Below are positions 7,150 through 7,602 of a stretch of DNA of 7,602 bases, piece by piece. Numbering within the stretch: the first letter of the stretch is position 1; each line of letters starts with the position of its first letter. Where the stretch lies: assembly GCA_021107495.1 (NCBI GenBank), contig JAIOSR010000181.1:1-7602 (forward strand). Direction: 5' to 3'. The notes under the pieces were generated by a model. It saw only the letters and a list, made by a program, of their open reading frames with translations. It was not told the DNA's origin and ran no database searches. The position numbers and the translations under genes were made by a program. This DNA comes from Desulfobacterales bacterium (lineage in GTDB: Bacteria > Desulfobacterota > DSM-4660 > Desulfatiglandales > Desulfatiglandaceae).

Positions 7150-7212
7150 TTTCAGGTTTCTGTGAAAAGTTTGCCCTAAATACCATGCGGTAAGTTGAAA
7201 GAAATCCTGAAA
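7150..7212. repeat. Nested inverted repeat
   Basis: TTTCAGGTTTC (7150-7160) pairs with GAAATCCTGAAA (7201-7212) over 11 base pairs with one bulged T. Inside the 40-nt loop, TACC (7181-7184) pairs with GGTA (7189-7192) around a 4-nt loop. It could fold as DNA or RNA on either strand. No known family is recognised. Confidence 0.45.
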
Positions 7213-7276
7213 ATTCGCCCACTGCCAAAGGTTGTAGCTAATGGCCCTTGAGATATCACTTTTCAAAAAACTTCAC

Positions 7277-7348
7277 CCTTGCAAAAAAATTACAATGCCA
7301 CCTGGTTTTTCAACGGGCTAAAATTTTACCAAAAAAAGCAAGGCATTG
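7277..7348. repeat. Overlapping inverted repeats
   Basis: CCTTGC (7277-7282) is inverted at GCAAGG (7338-7343), and CAATGCC (7293-7299) is inverted at GGCATTG (7342-7348). The right arms overlap by two bases, so the two pairings are mutually exclusive at that point. Runs of seven A lie beside both the first left arm and the shared right arm. Role unknown. Confidence 0.35.
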
Positions 7349-7359
7349 AAAATTTATAT

Positions 7360-7387
7360 TTGATGTTTACTTTCTTGGTGTTATAAA
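7360..7387 (+). promoter_or_regulatory. Candidate promoter of the RACo-like gene
   Basis: TTGATG (7360-7365), a 16-nt spacer and TATAAA (7382-7387) give 4/6 and 5/6 matches to sigma70 hexamers. Transcription would start near 7394, immediately before the first of two leader hairpins and about 68 nt before the ATG. Confidence 0.5.
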
Positions 7388-7394
7388 TATAACC

Positions 7395-7419
7395 CAATTG
7401 AGCGAAAACCTCTCAATTG
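7395..7419. promoter_or_regulatory. 5'-leader hairpin / possible operator upstream of the RACo-like gene
   Basis: CAATTGAG (7395-7402) and CTCAATTG (7412-7419) are perfect 8-bp inverted arms with a 9-nt centre, 25 bp in total. It begins at the predicted transcription start, a position suited either to a repressor operator (for instance for the divergent TetR) or to a 5'-end hairpin in the mRNA. Confidence 0.5.
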
Positions 7420-7423
7420 TATA

Positions 7424-7446
7424 GCTGTCAGCATGACAGCCTTTTT
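7424..7446 (+). terminator. Terminator-like hairpin in the leader of the RACo-like gene
   Basis: GCTGTCA-GCA-TGACAGC (7424-7440) is a perfect 7-bp stem with a 3-nt loop, followed by C and five T (7442-7446): the form of an intrinsic terminator. It lies between the candidate promoter and the ATG, only 16 nt before the start codon, so it may be an attenuator, the end of an upstream transcript, or a 17-bp DNA operator. The T-run is short, so efficiency is uncertain. Confidence 0.5.
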
Positions 7447-7461
7447 AAAGGGAAACCGTTA

Positions 7462-7602
7462 ATGGGCACACTAAACGTAAAATTTCTTCCCAACGACATA
7501 TCCGTTGACGTGGAGGAAGGCACAACCATTGCAGAGGCAGCTCACCAGGCCGATGTATTTATCAGTAATCTCTGCGGAGGAGAAGGCGTGTGCGGCAAGT
7601 GC
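7462..7602 (+). CDS. RACo-like 2Fe-2S corrinoid activation/regeneration protein, N-terminus (partial)
   Basis: The frame from ATG 7462 runs off the right edge after 47 residues. It starts MGTLNVKFLPNDISVDVEEG and reaches CGGEGVCGKC with Cys38, Cys44 and Cys47. The CX5CX2C pattern inside a beta-grasp start is a plant-type 2Fe-2S ferredoxin domain. The VKFLP...V.VEEGTTIxEAA...I..LCGGxGVCGKC pattern is characteristic of RACo (C-terminal ASKHA/DUF4445 domain), which uses ATP to return inactive Co(II) corrinoid methyltransferase proteins to Co(I) in anaerobes. The C-terminal ATPase part is outside the window, so another ferredoxin-domain protein cannot be excluded. AAAGGG at 7447-7452 gives a modest ribosome binding site 9 nt upstream. 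The gene is divergent from tetR and preceded by a structured leader. Confidence 0.75.
   Translation, partial: MGTLNVKFLPNDISVDVEEGTTIAEAAHQADVFISNLCGGEGVCGKC

Larger units (their letters stand above)
7129..7380. other. AT-rich gap with inverted repeats, no gene recognised
   Basis: This stretch between the tetR promoter and the RACo promoter holds no coding sequence I can support. A 70-codon minus-strand frame (7054-7266) crosses the tetR promoter, has no recognisable motif and is judged spurious. The interval contains two inverted-repeat structures (7150-7212 and 7277-7348) listed separately. It could be a remnant of a mobile element or a structured RNA, but nothing identifies it. Confidence 0.5.

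Noticed and set aside
7054..7266. 70-codon minus-strand frame between tetR and the RACo-like gene
   Set aside because: It runs across the perfect tetR promoter, shows no recognised motif or convincing ribosome binding site, and lies in AT-rich repeat-bearing DNA.
7013..7461. Possible cobalamin riboswitch upstream of the RACo-like gene
   Set aside because: CCCACTGCC at 7218-7226 looked suggestive, but no B12 box or other conserved core follows, and the candidate promoter lies downstream of it.
1..7602. CRISPR arrays, tRNA or rRNA genes, complete insertion sequences
   Set aside because: No regularly spaced direct repeats, no cloverleaf or rRNA-like stretch and no transposase motifs were seen on either strand.

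Overview
The window looks like chromosomal DNA from an anaerobic, probably sulfate-reducing or syntrophic bacterium of the former Deltaproteobacteria (Desulfobacterota). This is inferred from gene content: an adenosylcobalamin-dependent class II ribonucleotide reductase, the start of a RACo-type 2Fe-2S corrinoid-reactivation protein, acyl-CoA ligase and TetR sequences of a familiar anaerobe type, and GC-balanced coding DNA with AT-rich intergenic gaps. No marker gene proves the taxonomy.

Layout from left to right: (1) positions 1-152 are the 3' end of a D-2-hydroxyacid dehydrogenase gene. (2) Positions 183-563 are the isolated C-terminal domain of an acyl-CoA synthetase, without the adenylation domain; it is probably a deletion remnant. 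(3) nrdJ occupies 654-3143 on the minus strand and is convergent with the preceding genes. (4) A 255-bp divergent control region (3144-3398) holds a near-consensus sigma70 promoter for nrdJ with an NrdR-box-like palindrome in its spacer, a possible second weak box, and a REP-like palindrome abutting the ribosome binding site of the next gene. (5) Positions 3399-6317 encode an intact 972-residue M16C (PreP-like) zinc metallopeptidase. (6) A TetR/AcrR regulator lies at 6395-7012 on the minus strand, convergent with the peptidase. (7) A 449-bp AT-rich gap (7013-7461) carries a perfect-consensus sigma70 promoter pointing at tetR, a palindrome over the tetR ribosome binding site, nested inverted repeats, and a promoter-like sequence with two hairpins leading to (8) the start of a RACo-like gene at 7462, cut by the window edge.

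Functionally the genes are mostly independent units: deoxyribonucleotide supply (NrdJ), peptide degradation (M16C peptidase) and corrinoid reactivation (RACo-like). NrdJ and RACo both concern cobalamin chemistry, but they lie 4.3 kb apart in different transcription units and nothing here ties them together. The TetR gene is divergent from the RACo-like gene, so it is the natural candidate to control it. I found no convincing new multi-gene system. The most interesting signals are regulatory: the NrdR/promoter overlap, the RACo leader, and the structured gap between tetR and RACo.
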